Assembly (NCBI GenBank): GCA_001829415.1
Contig: MIBE01000032.1
Coordinates: 1-36,741, forward strand
DNA length: 36,741 nt
Origin: Spirochaetes bacterium GWF1_51_8
Lineage (GTDB): Bacteria > Spirochaetota > Brevinematia > Brevinematales > GWF1-51-8
Reading direction: 5' to 3'
Shown: in pieces, positions 1 to 7,808 of the stretch
How positions within the stretch are numbered: position 1 is the first letter of the stretch
Layout: each line of letters starts with the position of its first letter
Notes under the pieces: generated by a model
What the model saw: only the letters and a program-made list of their open reading frames with translations
Told to the model about the DNA's origin: nothing
The model's database searches: none
Position numbers and translations under genes: made by a program

Positions 1-2
1 TT

Positions 3-113
3 TTTTTGATTGACAGGATTACACTAGGTTTTAGAATAGTTTTGAGATAAAAAACATATCTCTCTTACGACTATCCTTGCTTCTTTCTCTGTGTTCTCTG
101 CGCAAACTTCCCC
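3..113. repeat. Dispersed direct repeat, copy 1
   Basis: About 110 nt that recur with few mismatches at 237-349. Both copies run from a T-rich start through GGCAGGATTA/GACAGGATTA, a stretch of ATAGTTTTGAGATAAAAAAC, and end in a phrase like TTCTCTGCGC followed by CTTCCCC. No reading frame is evident. The terminal phrase is nearly the reverse complement of a motif at 20509-20527, so the same repeat family appears again 20 kb away in the opposite orientation. The rest of 1-385 holds only the second copy and a short tandem repeat. Confidence 0.8.
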
Positions 114-145
114 GGACTCCCGTCTATCGAAATACCGGGAATCTC

Positions 146-180
146 ACACGGAGTACACGGAGTACACGGAGTACACGGAG
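146..180. repeat. Tandem 9-nt repeat ACACGGAGT
   Basis: Three full ACACGGAGT units and eight bases of a fourth lie head to tail between the two copies of the 110-nt repeat. The unit shares the ACACGGAG core with the repeats at 20196-20220 and 20509-20527. Confidence 0.85.
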
Positions 181-236
181 GCTGCTGCGGATACATTTGA
201 TGAGAGATATGATTTTGCTCTCACGGCTTTTTGCCC

Positions 237-349
237 TTTTTGTTTGGCAGGATTAAACTAGGTTTTTAGAATAGTTTTGAGATAAAAAACATATCTCTCT
301 TATGACTATCCTTGCTTCTTTCTCCGTGTTCTCTGCGCGATCTTCCCCG
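237..349. repeat. Dispersed direct repeat, copy 2
   Basis: Second copy of the 110-nt sequence at 3-113, same orientation, differing at scattered positions. It ends about 37 nt from the stop codon of the HD-GYP gene, so it sits in the 3' flank of that minus-strand gene. No clear terminator hairpin is visible between them. Confidence 0.8.
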
Positions 350-385
350 TATTTGCATTAAAAGAAATAAATGGAACCTCACTTT

Positions 386-1525
386 TTACAGCAGATAAGA
401 CAATTTCTCAATCTCTTCCGGCTCGTCGACCGTCTTCGCGATCTGGCGCGACGTGTCGCGTTTCAGGTCGATCTGGATCGGCACTCTTAACGGTATCCCC
501 TTTTGGTTCTTCAGGATCGCCACGTCCGGCTTCAACGTGTACTCCTTGTCCTTCCCGGTGATATACCCGACCTCGCCTGTATTGAGGATGACGAACGCAC
601 CCACCGGATAGAATGAGCCGAGCTCGTAACGGAGCGACATCTCGTAGATAAAACGCTGGGAAATGTATGAGCAGAAGTGCGTGTTGGTATTGCGCATAAT
701 ATAGAGCAGGGCGTCGTTAATGGAATAGGGCTGTTTGTATGAACGCTCGGTGGTGAGCGCGTCGTAGACGTCGGAAACCGCGACAATCTGCGCGAAGTTC
801 CCGATAGCGTCTCCCTTGAGGCCTAATGGGTATCCGCCGCCCGCCCATTTCTCATGATGGAACAGGACGACCTTTTTCACATAGTTGGAGAGCGAGGGAT
901 CGTCCTTCACGAGCTTGAAGCCGTAGACCGGATGGTTCTTCATGATCTTGAACTCATCGTCGGTCAGGTTGCCGTGCTTGTTCACGATCTTCGTCGGTAT
1001 CTTGATCTTGCCGATATCGTGGAGAAATCCGCCGAGGGCGATTTCCTGGATGAAATAAGTGTTGAACCCGAGCTGTTTGGTCAGGAACATCGAAAGCAGG
1101 CCGACGTTGATGGAATGGGTGTAGGTGTAGGTGTCGTAGTCCTTGAGCACCATCAGGTTCAGGAAGCCGTTGGCGTTGAGCTCCATATCGTGGAAGAGCT
1201 TTTCGATAGTGATGCGGGCGTTCTTGATCTCGGGGATTTTCCCGAACTTGATCTGGGTGACGATCTCGTCCAATGCTTCCTGGGCGAAATTGAGGGATTC
1301 GGAACTGAACATCGGGGCGGATTCGGCGCTCGATTTCCATTTCGGCGGGACGTAATACACCCTTTCGATCCCTTTCACTTTCAGCTTGGATATGAACGAA
1401 TCCGTGATCGGCTTGCGCGCCGGCCATAGCATTGTGCCTTTTTCGTCAAACAGGATGCCTGATAGTATAGACCCGGTTTTGAGGAAGGTAACTTCCACTT
1501 CCTTCAGTTTGTCTTTCTCGAACAT
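386..1525 (-). CDS. HD-GYP domain protein, probable cyclic di-GMP phosphodiesterase
   Basis: A 379-residue soluble protein. The HD-GYP core spans roughly residues 130-310: H137, the HD pair in HDIGK at 169-173, H198 in NHP, HHE at 223-225 and the GYP signature in GGGYP at 229-233. The metal ligands and the GYP loop expected for hydrolysis of cyclic di-GMP are therefore present. The N-terminal 120 residues resemble no domain I can name; they look like a sensory or partner-binding segment as in many stand-alone HD-GYP proteins. The last 60 residues form a small beta-rich extension. The start ATG has GGAG ten bases upstream. A promoter lies at 1564-1592, so it can be transcribed apart from dcd. 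Activity on c-di-GMP is inferred from the family. Confidence 0.9.
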   Translation of the reverse strand: MFEKDKLKEVEVTFLKTGSILSGILFDEKGTMLWPARKPITDSFISKLKVKGIERVYYVPPKWKSSAESAPMFSSESLNFAQEALDEIVTQIKFGKIPEIKNARITIEKLFHDMELNANGFLNLMVLKDYDTYTYTHSINVGLLSMFLTKQLGFNTYFIQEIALGGFLHDIGKIKIPTKIVNKHGNLTDDEFKIMKNHPVYGFKLVKDDPSLSNYVKKVVLFHHEKWAGGGYPLGLKGDAIGNFAQIVAVSDVYDALTTERSYKQPYSINDALLYIMRNTNTHFCSYISQRFIYEMSLRYELGSFYPVGAFVILNTGEVGYITGKDKEYTLKPDVAILKNQKGIPLRVPIQIDLKRDTSRQIAKTVDEPEEIEKLSYLL

Positions 1526-1563
1526 TTTTAATTCGCTCCGGTATGCGGGAGTCCTATTTACAT

Positions 1564-1592
1564 ATTATCGCATGATAAACCCAAAAAGTGAA
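1564..1592 (-). promoter_or_regulatory. Promoter of the HD-GYP gene
   Basis: On the minus strand TTCACT (1592-1587), 17 nt, then GATAAT (1569-1564), about 40 nt before the start codon. The -35 box and the bases after it (TTCACTTTTTGGG) match the promoters before ridA and the first cyclase (TTCACTTTTCGGG). Confidence 0.6.
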
Positions 1593-1621
1593 ACATTATG
1601 TGTCACTTCTAATAACCGCAC

Positions 1622-2140
1622 TTATGAAAACTCGCCGTGTATCCCGCTCACCTGTATCCCTTTATTATTCTGGTACTTTCCTTCGTAACGCGAAAGTTTG
1701 CCTTTTACTTCGGTGTAATAGATCTGGCAGATTTCGATCCGGGGATAGATGATGACGGGCTGGATGACCGAAATCTCGAGCGTCCAGAACCCGCAGAAAC
1801 CCACGTCGCCGAACCCGGCGGTCGCGTGGATCGATATCCCGAGCCGCCCGATACTGGAACGTCCTTCGAGGAGCGGGACGTGCTTCAACGTTTTAGTATA
1901 TTCGAGGGTGCGCCCGAGGTAGAGATGTCCCGGTTCGAGGCGGAATCCGCTTTCGGGGATGACAATCTCCTTGTATCTGCACTCCTTCCGCATATCAAGA
2001 ACATCGTCCGCGAGCATGAGGAGGGTATCGTAGAGGCAGAGGTTATAGGAGTTCGGATTGAGACGAGACATTTCAAACGGTTCGACCGAGATGTTGCCCG
2101 CTTTCATCTCGTTCAGGATTTCATCACCCGTCAGTATCAT
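1622..2140 (-). CDS. dcd: dCTP deaminase
   Basis: A 172-residue protein that deaminates dCTP in the pathway to dTTP. The family core is clear: EGRSS at about residues 92-96 followed by R..G and HATAGFGDVGF, then TLE with the likely catalytic Glu at about residue 122. The HxTAG form of the motif resembles the bifunctional dCTP deaminase/dUTPase proteins (Mycobacterium, Methanocaldococcus) more than the TAH of the E. coli enzyme, so it might release dUMP directly; this is inference. An upstream ATG at 2173 would add 11 residues, but the ATG at 2140 is preceded by AAAGGGGA at good spacing and gives the usual MIL.GDEI family start, so I chose it. It lies downstream of valS on the same strand. Confidence 0.92.
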   Translation of the reverse strand: MILTGDEILNEMKAGNISVEPFEMSRLNPNSYNLCLYDTLLMLADDVLDMRKECRYKEIVIPESGFRLEPGHLYLGRTLEYTKTLKHVPLLEGRSSIGRLGISIHATAGFGDVGFCGFWTLEISVIQPVIIYPRIEICQIYYTEVKGKLSRYEGKYQNNKGIQVSGIHGEFS

Positions 2141-2201
2141 ACTTTTCCCCTTTATTTCGTTAATCAGCGCCATCCCGATCCATTTTCAGTCATCCCGAGC
2201 G

Positions 2202-2234
2202 CTTGTCCCGCAATGCGGGATGTCGAGGGACAAG
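2202..2234. repeat. Nested inverted repeat between valS and dcd
   Basis: CTTGTCCC (2202-2209) pairs with GGGACAAG (2227-2234), and inside it CCCGC-AAT-GCGGG forms an alternative perfect hairpin. No T-run follows on either strand, so it looks like an intergenic palindromic element rather than a terminator. Confidence 0.5.
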
Positions 2235-2291
2235 CCGGTCACCGAGCGCCCGCCTTCCACCTTTGGTGAAAGTGGACAGGCAGCCGAAGGA

Positions 2292-4934
2292 CTATTTCAG
2301 CGCGGCGAGGTTGCTCTTCAGCTTGTCCAATTCGGTCTCGAGGTACGCGAGCTTGTCGCGTTCCTTCTGCACGATATCCGCCGGGGCCTGCCCGACAAAC
2401 TTCCCGTTAGACAGTTTCGCCTTCGTCCCCTTGATCGAGCCTTCGACACGGGCGACTTCCTTAGTCAGCTTCTCGCGCTCCTTCTCGACATCGATCAGCC
2501 CTTCGAGGGAGATAAATATGTTAAACCCGGGTCCTGTACCCGCGACTTCGTTATCGGCCTTCGCGTAATCCGCCGGGACGAAATCGAGAGATTCGACTTT
2601 CGGCAAACGAAGCACGAGGTCCCGGTTGTTATCGATACGCGCCTGTAACGACGGATCGTCGAGGCCGATCCTGACCGCGACCGCGACATGCGGCGGGATT
2701 CCCTTCTCCCCGCGGATGTTGCGGATCGTGTAGATCAACTGTTTGACCCATTCGATATCGCGTTCCTCGTTCCCGAAAACGAGAGCCTTGTCGTAGACCG
2801 GATATTCCGCCCGCATAATCGTCCCGTCGGTGCCGGGAAGCGTCTGATATATCTTTTCGGTGATGAACGGCATCACGGGATGAAGGAGCTTGAGGCTTCC
2901 CTCGAGGATAAAGAGCAGGACGGTGACCTTCGCGGCCTTTTCTTCCGGTGTGCCGTTGTAAATCTTGATCTTCGACGCCTCGATATACCAGTCGCAGAAC
3001 TCGCCCCAGATAAAGTCGTAGAGCGAGATCGTCGCCTCGTTGAAATGGAATCCTTCGATCTCGGCGCGCGCCTTCTCGATAGTCTTCTCGTAACGTGTCA
3101 GTATCCATTTATCGATATCGTCGAGGACGATCTTGCGGATATCGCCGGGCTCGACGCTTTCGGCGTTCTGCAGGATATACTTCGACGCGTTCCATATCTT
3201 ATTGGCAAAATTCCGCCCCAGTTCGCATTTCTCGTTACTGTAGAGGATATCGTTTCCTAACGGCGCGAGGCGGATGATGGTGTAGCGTAACGCATCGGCG
3301 CCGAACTCCGCGATCACATCGAGCGGATCGGGCGAGTTGCCGAGCGACTTGCTCATCTTGCGTCCCTGTTCGTCGCGGATGAGTCCCGTGAAATAGACCT
3401 TCTCGAACGGTATCTTGCCGAGGAATTCCATCCCCGCGATAATCATCCTCGCGACCCAGAAAAAGATGATATCCGGCGCGGTCACAAGCGCGCTTGTTGG
3501 GTAGTAGTACTCGAGGTCTTTATCGATCTCCGGCCACTTGTGCACCGCGAACGGCCATATCCATGACGACGCCCATGTGTCGAGCACATCCTCGTCCTGC
3601 CTGAGATGCGCGGAGCCGCATTTTTCGCACTTTTTAGGCGCTTCTTCGTAAGCGTCGAAATGGCCGCAGTCCTGGCAATAGTACACCGGGATACGGTGTC
3701 CCCACCAGAGCTGACGGGAAATACACCAGTCGCGGATATTTTCGAGCCAGTGGAAATAGGTCTTCACCCAGCGCTCGGGATAGAAATGCACCGAGCCGTC
3801 CTTGACCTTCTCGACGGCGGGTTTGATCAGTTCTTCCATCCGCATAAACCATTGCTCGGACAGTAACGGCTCGATCGGCACATGCCCGCGTTCGCTGTAC
3901 CCGACATTATTAGTATAGTCTTCTATTTTCACAAGGAGCTTGAGCTCTCGGAGCTTTTCGACTACCGCTTCGCGCGCCTCGTAACGATCCATGCCCCGGA
4001 ACTCTTCCGGCACGCGGTCGTTCAATGTCGCGTCGATATTCATGATGTTGATGATCTGGAGATCGTGCTTCTTCGCGAGCTCGTAGTCGTTGAGGTCGTG
4101 CGCGGGAGTCACCTTGAGCGCGCCCGTTCCGAAATCGATATCGATATACTCGTCGGCGATCACCGGAATCTCACGGTCCGCGATAGGCAGGATCGCCGTC
4201 TTGCCGACAAGGTGCTTGTAACGTTTATCCTTGGGATTGACCGCTACCGCCGTGTCGCCGAGAAGGGTCTCGGGGCGCGTGGTCGCTATCGTGATCGTTT
4301 CGTCCGTTCCTTTGATCGCGTACTTGATATGCCAGAGACTGCCCTTGACTTCCTTGTAGTAGACCTCTTCCTCGGATATCGCCGATTTGGAGACCGGACA
4401 CCAGTTTACAAGACGGTAGCCTTTATAGATTTTACCCTTTTTGTAAAGATCGACAAACGCGTGAATGACGGCCTTGTAGTACCCGTCGTCCATCGTGAAA
4501 CGCAGGCGGTCCCAGTCGCACGACGCGCCCATCCGTTTGAGCTGGCCGATGATGATGCCGCCGTACTTGTCCTTCCAGTCCTGTGCGTACTCGAGAAACT
4601 TCTCGCGCCCGATTTGCTCCTTAGTGATCCCGCTCTCGGCGAGCCATTTCACCACTTTCGCTTCCGTCGCGATAGACGCGTGATCGGTGCCGGGTATCCA
4701 GCATGCCTCGTACCCGTTCATCCTGTGGTAACGGATCAATATGTCCTGGATGGTGTTATTGAGGATATGTCCCATATGGAGCATCCCGGTCACATTAGGC
4801 GGCGGGATGACGATCGTGTAGGGTTTTTTCTCGGGATCGGGCGAACTGCGGAAATATCCTTTCTCAGTCCATTCGCGGTAGATCGCTTCTTCGAACTCGC
4901 GGGGGTTATAACTCTGGGGCAAGCCAGCGTTCAT
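2292..4934 (-). CDS. valS: Valyl-tRNA synthetase
   Basis: An 880-residue class I aminoacyl-tRNA synthetase that charges tRNA-Val. Seen in order: PPPNVTG followed by the HMGH signature at 53-56, PGTDHA at 81-86, the editing domain with ATTRPETLLGDTAVAV (217-232) and GTGALKVTPAHD (269-280), ISRQLWWGHRIP (405-415), a zinc knuckle with C420, C423, C436 and C439, the KMSKS loop at 526-530, the anticodon-binding region and a C-terminal coiled coil (about 805-880). Length is typical of the bacterial family. The start ATG has AGGAG about six bases upstream. Preceded by its own promoter at 4968-4996; ridA lies upstream on the same strand and dcd downstream. No T-box element was seen in the leader. Confidence 0.97.
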   Translation of the reverse strand: MNAGLPQSYNPREFEEAIYREWTEKGYFRSSPDPEKKPYTIVIPPPNVTGMLHMGHILNNTIQDILIRYHRMNGYEACWIPGTDHASIATEAKVVKWLAESGITKEQIGREKFLEYAQDWKDKYGGIIIGQLKRMGASCDWDRLRFTMDDGYYKAVIHAFVDLYKKGKIYKGYRLVNWCPVSKSAISEEEVYYKEVKGSLWHIKYAIKGTDETITIATTRPETLLGDTAVAVNPKDKRYKHLVGKTAILPIADREIPVIADEYIDIDFGTGALKVTPAHDLNDYELAKKHDLQIINIMNIDATLNDRVPEEFRGMDRYEAREAVVEKLRELKLLVKIEDYTNNVGYSERGHVPIEPLLSEQWFMRMEELIKPAVEKVKDGSVHFYPERWVKTYFHWLENIRDWCISRQLWWGHRIPVYYCQDCGHFDAYEEAPKKCEKCGSAHLRQDEDVLDTWASSWIWPFAVHKWPEIDKDLEYYYPTSALVTAPDIIFFWVARMIIAGMEFLGKIPFEKVYFTGLIRDEQGRKMSKSLGNSPDPLDVIAEFGADALRYTIIRLAPLGNDILYSNEKCELGRNFANKIWNASKYILQNAESVEPGDIRKIVLDDIDKWILTRYEKTIEKARAEIEGFHFNEATISLYDFIWGEFCDWYIEASKIKIYNGTPEEKAAKVTVLLFILEGSLKLLHPVMPFITEKIYQTLPGTDGTIMRAEYPVYDKALVFGNEERDIEWVKQLIYTIRNIRGEKGIPPHVAVAVRIGLDDPSLQARIDNNRDLVLRLPKVESLDFVPADYAKADNEVAGTGPGFNIFISLEGLIDVEKEREKLTKEVARVEGSIKGTKAKLSNGKFVGQAPADIVQKERDKLAYLETELDKLKSNLAALK

Positions 4935-4967
4935 TCTATGCTCCTGGGTAACTTATTATAGCGCATT

Positions 4968-4996
4968 ATTTTAATAGGATTGTGAAAGTCTGTCAA
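4968..4996 (-). promoter_or_regulatory. Promoter of valS
   Basis: Minus strand TTGACA (4996-4991), 17 nt, TAAAAT (4973-4968). Start of transcription would fall near 4961, giving a leader of under 30 nt. A second TATAAT at 4960-4955 has no matching -35 box. Confidence 0.6.
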
Positions 4997-5108
4997 TATA
5001 AGTGACCTCCCGTCATACGCCGGAAGGCAGGCAAATGACAGGTTGAAAGTGACAAGAGGCGGGCGCAGCGATCGAGTATCAGGTGTGAGGCAATGATGCA
5101 GGTCTTTC

Positions 5109-5498
5109 TTAGCCTTTGTAGGCGACTACCGCGATCTCGACAAGCGAGTCCTTCGGGATACGCGCCACCTGTAACGTCGTCCGCGCGGGCTTGAGGCTCT
5201 CGGTGAAATAGCGCGAGTAGACCTCGTTCATCTTCGCGAAGTCCTCGAGGTCTTTCAGGAACACCTCGGATTTGACGACATTGGCGTAGGTCAAGCCTCT
5301 GGCTTTCAGGAGCGCGCCGATATTCTTCAGCACTTGTTCGGTCTGCTCGGTAATCCCGCCCGGGATCATTTCACCGGCGGAAGTGAGGGGGATTTGCCCC
5401 GAGAAGAAAATGAAGTCCCCGGCTTCGACAGCGGGAGAGTAAGGGCCGATCGCCTTGGGAGCGGCGGCGGATTCGACTTTGCTTAATCCGTTCGACAT
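5109..5498 (-). CDS. ridA: RidA family enamine/imine deaminase
   Basis: A 129-residue single-domain protein of the RidA (YjgF/YER057c/UK114) family. Members hydrolyse reactive enamine/imine intermediates made by PLP enzymes such as threonine dehydratase. Diagnostic features are GPYSPAV near the N terminus, FFSGQIP, and the active-site stretch with R106 in PARTTLQV plus E121, matching Arg105 and Glu120 of the E. coli protein. AAGGAT lies five bases before the ATG. Its promoter (5526-5554) starts right behind the stop of the upstream cyclase gene and is nearly identical to the promoter of that cyclase. Confidence 0.93.
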   Translation of the reverse strand: MSNGLSKVESAAAPKAIGPYSPAVEAGDFIFFSGQIPLTSAGEMIPGGITEQTEQVLKNIGALLKARGLTYANVVKSEVFLKDLEDFAKMNEVYSRYFTESLKPARTTLQVARIPKDSLVEIAVVAYKG

Positions 5499-5517
5499 GG
5501 TTTATCCTTAAAATTTA

Positions 5518-5556
5518 TTTCGGGTATTATAGCTCGATTTGCCCGAAAAGTGAATT
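5518..5556 (-). promoter_or_regulatory. ridA promoter with internal 7-bp inverted repeat
   Basis: Minus strand TTCACT (5554-5549), 17 nt, TATAAT (5531-5526). Two arms, TTTCGGG (minus-strand 5548-5542) and CCCGAAA (5524-5518), flank the -10 box with a 17-nt gap, a layout expected of a repressor operator. The whole 39-nt block is repeated at 6675-6713 with one mismatch. Confidence 0.7.
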
Positions 5557-5566
5557 ACCGCGGTAT

Positions 5567-6658
5567 TTAAATACCCGCAGAACCGGCTGAATCCGGATCA
5601 TGACCGGGAGCCGCAGAATAAATCTTTATTTCTTTATCCTTTCCGCGCAGGGTGATTGCTCCGATAAATTCCAGCTTTACGCCATCGCCGCCGGATTTCA
5701 GCATATCAGCGACCGTTTCTGAAATCAGGATATCATTTCCGTACTCGTTACAAACACTTTGTATCCTCGCGGCCGTATTGAGAACATCTCCGTAGAAAGC
5801 TATCTCGCGTTTAACACTTCCCACCTCGATCACAGTAACCGGGCCGCTGTTCAATCCCGCCTTAAATTGCGGAAGAACTCCGTATTTTTTTCGGTAATAT
5901 TCCTTTTTTTCATCAATAATTTTCATAAACTCCATGAATATCCCGACACAGTTATTTCGATGCTTCCCATTCTTTATATCCCAAACAAGAATGACTTCGT
6001 CGCCTACATATTTATAAATCTCCGCCTTATATTTATTGATAATGGAGTTTAAATCGAAGAAACAGTCCTGTATCAGCTCGCTGAAAAGGTTATGGCCCAA
6101 TTTTTCAGCGATAGTCGTAGAAGAACGCATATCTAAAAACATGAATATCCTTTCCTCTTCACGCGGCTTATAGTATTTTCCGATAAATAATGAAAGGAGA
6201 TTATTTTCTCCGATATGTCGGCTGATCTGAATGATGAATCCCAGCAGGATACACATGAGGATTGAGAACGAGAAAAGCGAAAAGTAACGGATTACCAAAA
6301 CTGAGAACGAGGTTTCCGGCCCTTTCTGCGAAATCAGGAGATAACTGACAAATCCCATAACGAACACGATCAATATCGAAAAACAATACACCATTATCCT
6401 AATCAATACCTCTAATCCGAAAGAGGATTTTTTATGATAAAAACGGCTCGTGAGAAGGTCGAAAAGGCTGAATACAATCCCCATAAATATCCCGGCGAAC
6501 GTTCCTATCAATGCGTTCAACGAGAAACTGACCTCCATTCCGGAAGGCAGGAAGGAACTATACTCCATTTGTACCGGAGTCACAATAAGACTGTAAAAAT
6601 TGTATGCGATCACCCAAATAATGACAAAAAGCGCTACCCTTTTGAAAACTTTCAGCAT
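5567..6658 (-). CDS. Membrane-bound class III adenylate/guanylate cyclase (copy 1)
   Basis: A 363-residue protein with four predicted membrane helices in the first 150 residues and a cytoplasmic class III nucleotide cyclase domain at about 168-350. The two metal-binding aspartates are D176 in FLDMRSST and D220 in YKYVGDEVILVW; the transition-state Asn and Arg are N294 and R298 in GDVLNTAARI. All residues needed for catalysis appear present. Substrate preference cannot be read with certainty; the Lys of YKYVGD favours ATP. It is a paralogue of the cyclase at 11863-12897: both share the four-helix anchor, the linker with P.EEE, the EIYKYVGDE block and the end of the catalytic domain. The last residues are Asp/Ser/Ala-rich and probably disordered. 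Own promoter at 6683-6711. Confidence 0.9.
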   Translation of the reverse strand: MLKVFKRVALFVIIWVIAYNFYSLIVTPVQMEYSSFLPSGMEVSFSLNALIGTFAGIFMGIVFSLFDLLTSRFYHKKSSFGLEVLIRIMVYCFSILIVFVMGFVSYLLISQKGPETSFSVLVIRYFSLFSFSILMCILLGFIIQISRHIGENNLLSLFIGKYYKPREEERIFMFLDMRSSTTIAEKLGHNLFSELIQDCFFDLNSIINKYKAEIYKYVGDEVILVWDIKNGKHRNNCVGIFMEFMKIIDEKKEYYRKKYGVLPQFKAGLNSGPVTVIEVGSVKREIAFYGDVLNTAARIQSVCNEYGNDILISETVADMLKSGGDGVKLEFIGAITLRGKDKEIKIYSAAPGHDPDSAGSAGI

Positions 6659-6674
6659 TTCGCCGCACCTTTCA

Positions 6675-6713
6675 TTTCGGGTATTATAGCACGATTTGCC
6701 CGAAAAGTGAATT
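6675..6713 (-). promoter_or_regulatory. Cyclase promoter with internal 7-bp inverted repeat
   Basis: Minus strand TTCACT (6711-6706), 17 nt, TATAAT (6688-6683). TTTCGGG (minus-strand 6705-6699) and CCCGAAA (6681-6675) bracket the -10 box exactly as at ridA. AAAGGTG then stands seven bases before the cyclase ATG. Confidence 0.7.
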
Positions 6714-6714
6714 G

Positions 6715-7743
6715 TCAGCGCGGATTGTTCGGGCGCAGGACATGCATAATCATCCGCATAACTTCCTCATTCGTATCGGTCGGGATAATTTCGATATCGG
6801 GGTGCTCGTTCTGGAAAACCCGGAAAATCTCGTCGGCGAAACCTTGTCCGATAAGCGGAATATTTTTAAAAGATAAAGTAATTTTTTTATACTTGTCCAA
6901 ACCGAATACTAATCGCTTTGCTTGAGACCTTGAGACTAAATCTTCATTCGGAAATCGTAAAAGATCAACCCGGACTTCTGTTTTGGAAAAGCTATAATCA
7001 TTCTCACTATCAGTGAATTCTTTAAAAATACTGTCCAAAGTCTTCTTCGATTCTAAAAATATCGCCATTAACACACTAGTTCCTTTCTTTCCCTCATTGA
7101 TCGGTTTTAAAACCAGCAAATCCTCAGAATTTGAACTATGAAATTCTAGATTTTCGGATAAAATAATAAAAGTATCGAAAGCGCGTGAAGTAAAAAATAT
7201 TCCTTCACCCGAATGATTTTTTGGATCGGATGTGAATTTTCCCTTCTCTAATTCTATTATCGATTCTCTTGGCGAAGATAGATTGAGTGTTTTCTGAATT
7301 TTATTGAAGATACCTATACCGTTATCGATAATCGAGAATATTAATACAAATCTATTAAAAGAAACAATAATTTCCACATTCTCCGATTCCGAATGATCGA
7401 TAACGTTATTCAGCATTTCATTAAATCCGTATTGACAAATCGCACGGACATTTTCATTTAAAAATGTAATTTTTGGAAGAATTTCATTGCTCCACACAAA
7501 GCTTTCTTCGAATCGATCTTTTATTTTATGTGTTATTTTAAAGCTTGATAACTTCAGCTGATATTTATTTCCGATCTTCTCAATATCGCCCCATTTCACT
7601 AATTCTTTTATATAATGATGTACGGTTTGGCGGGATACTTGGAATCTTTTAGAAATTTCATTGATAAAACCTTTATTATCCGTACTTAATTCTTTCAGGA
7701 TATTATACAGTATTTCTGCCCGTTTTTCCCTCGGTAACGACAT
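6715..7743 (-). CDS. Single-chain regulator: winged helix, GHKL ATPase and STAS-like (DUF4325) domain
   Basis: A 342-residue protein. Residues 8-65 form a winged helix-turn-helix (SRQTVHHYIKELVKWG). Residues 95-230 form a GHKL/HATPase fold with the N box FNEMLNNVIDHS (107-118), the G1 box DNGIG (140-144) and GEG at 179-181, as in anti-sigma serine kinases and histidine kinases. Residues 262-340 match a STAS-like DUF4325 domain (PLIGQGFADEIFRVF). No phosphoacceptor His box is seen. Kinase and anti-anti-sigma-like modules in one chain with DNA binding suggest an ATP-gated transcription factor; this is inference. The gene is more AT-rich than most of its neighbours, which hints at transfer. It stops just before the promoter block of the downstream cyclase. 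Promoter at 7774-7802. Confidence 0.8.
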   Translation of the reverse strand: MSLPREKRAEILYNILKELSTDNKGFINEISKRFQVSRQTVHHYIKELVKWGDIEKIGNKYQLKLSSFKITHKIKDRFEESFVWSNEILPKITFLNENVRAICQYGFNEMLNNVIDHSESENVEIIVSFNRFVLIFSIIDNGIGIFNKIQKTLNLSSPRESIIELEKGKFTSDPKNHSGEGIFFTSRAFDTFIILSENLEFHSSNSEDLLVLKPINEGKKGTSVLMAIFLESKKTLDSIFKEFTDSENDYSFSKTEVRVDLLRFPNEDLVSRSQAKRLVFGLDKYKKITLSFKNIPLIGQGFADEIFRVFQNEHPDIEIIPTDTNEEVMRMIMHVLRPNNPR

Positions 7744-7773
7744 ATTCCCTCTTTGTAAACATAAATATACTAT

Positions 7774-7802
7774 AATGTAAATATATTTTGTGAATTTGTC
7801 AA
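7774..7802 (-). promoter_or_regulatory. Promoter and possible operator of the winged-helix/GHKL gene
   Basis: Minus strand TTGACA (7802-7797), 17 nt, TACATT (7779-7774). On the plus strand TAAATATA occurs twice (7762-7769 and 7778-7785), once inside the spacer and once beyond the -10 box. These direct repeats could bind the HTH domain of the gene's own product. Confidence 0.5.
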
Positions 7803-7808
7803 CTTATT

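Noticed and set aside
146-180. CRISPR array
   Set aside because: The 9-nt units are contiguous with no spacers, and no cas genes are present.
4935-5108. T-box leader before valS (and similarly before thrS)
   Set aside because: No AGGGTGG-type antiterminator sequence and the leaders from the predicted promoters are under 30 nt.
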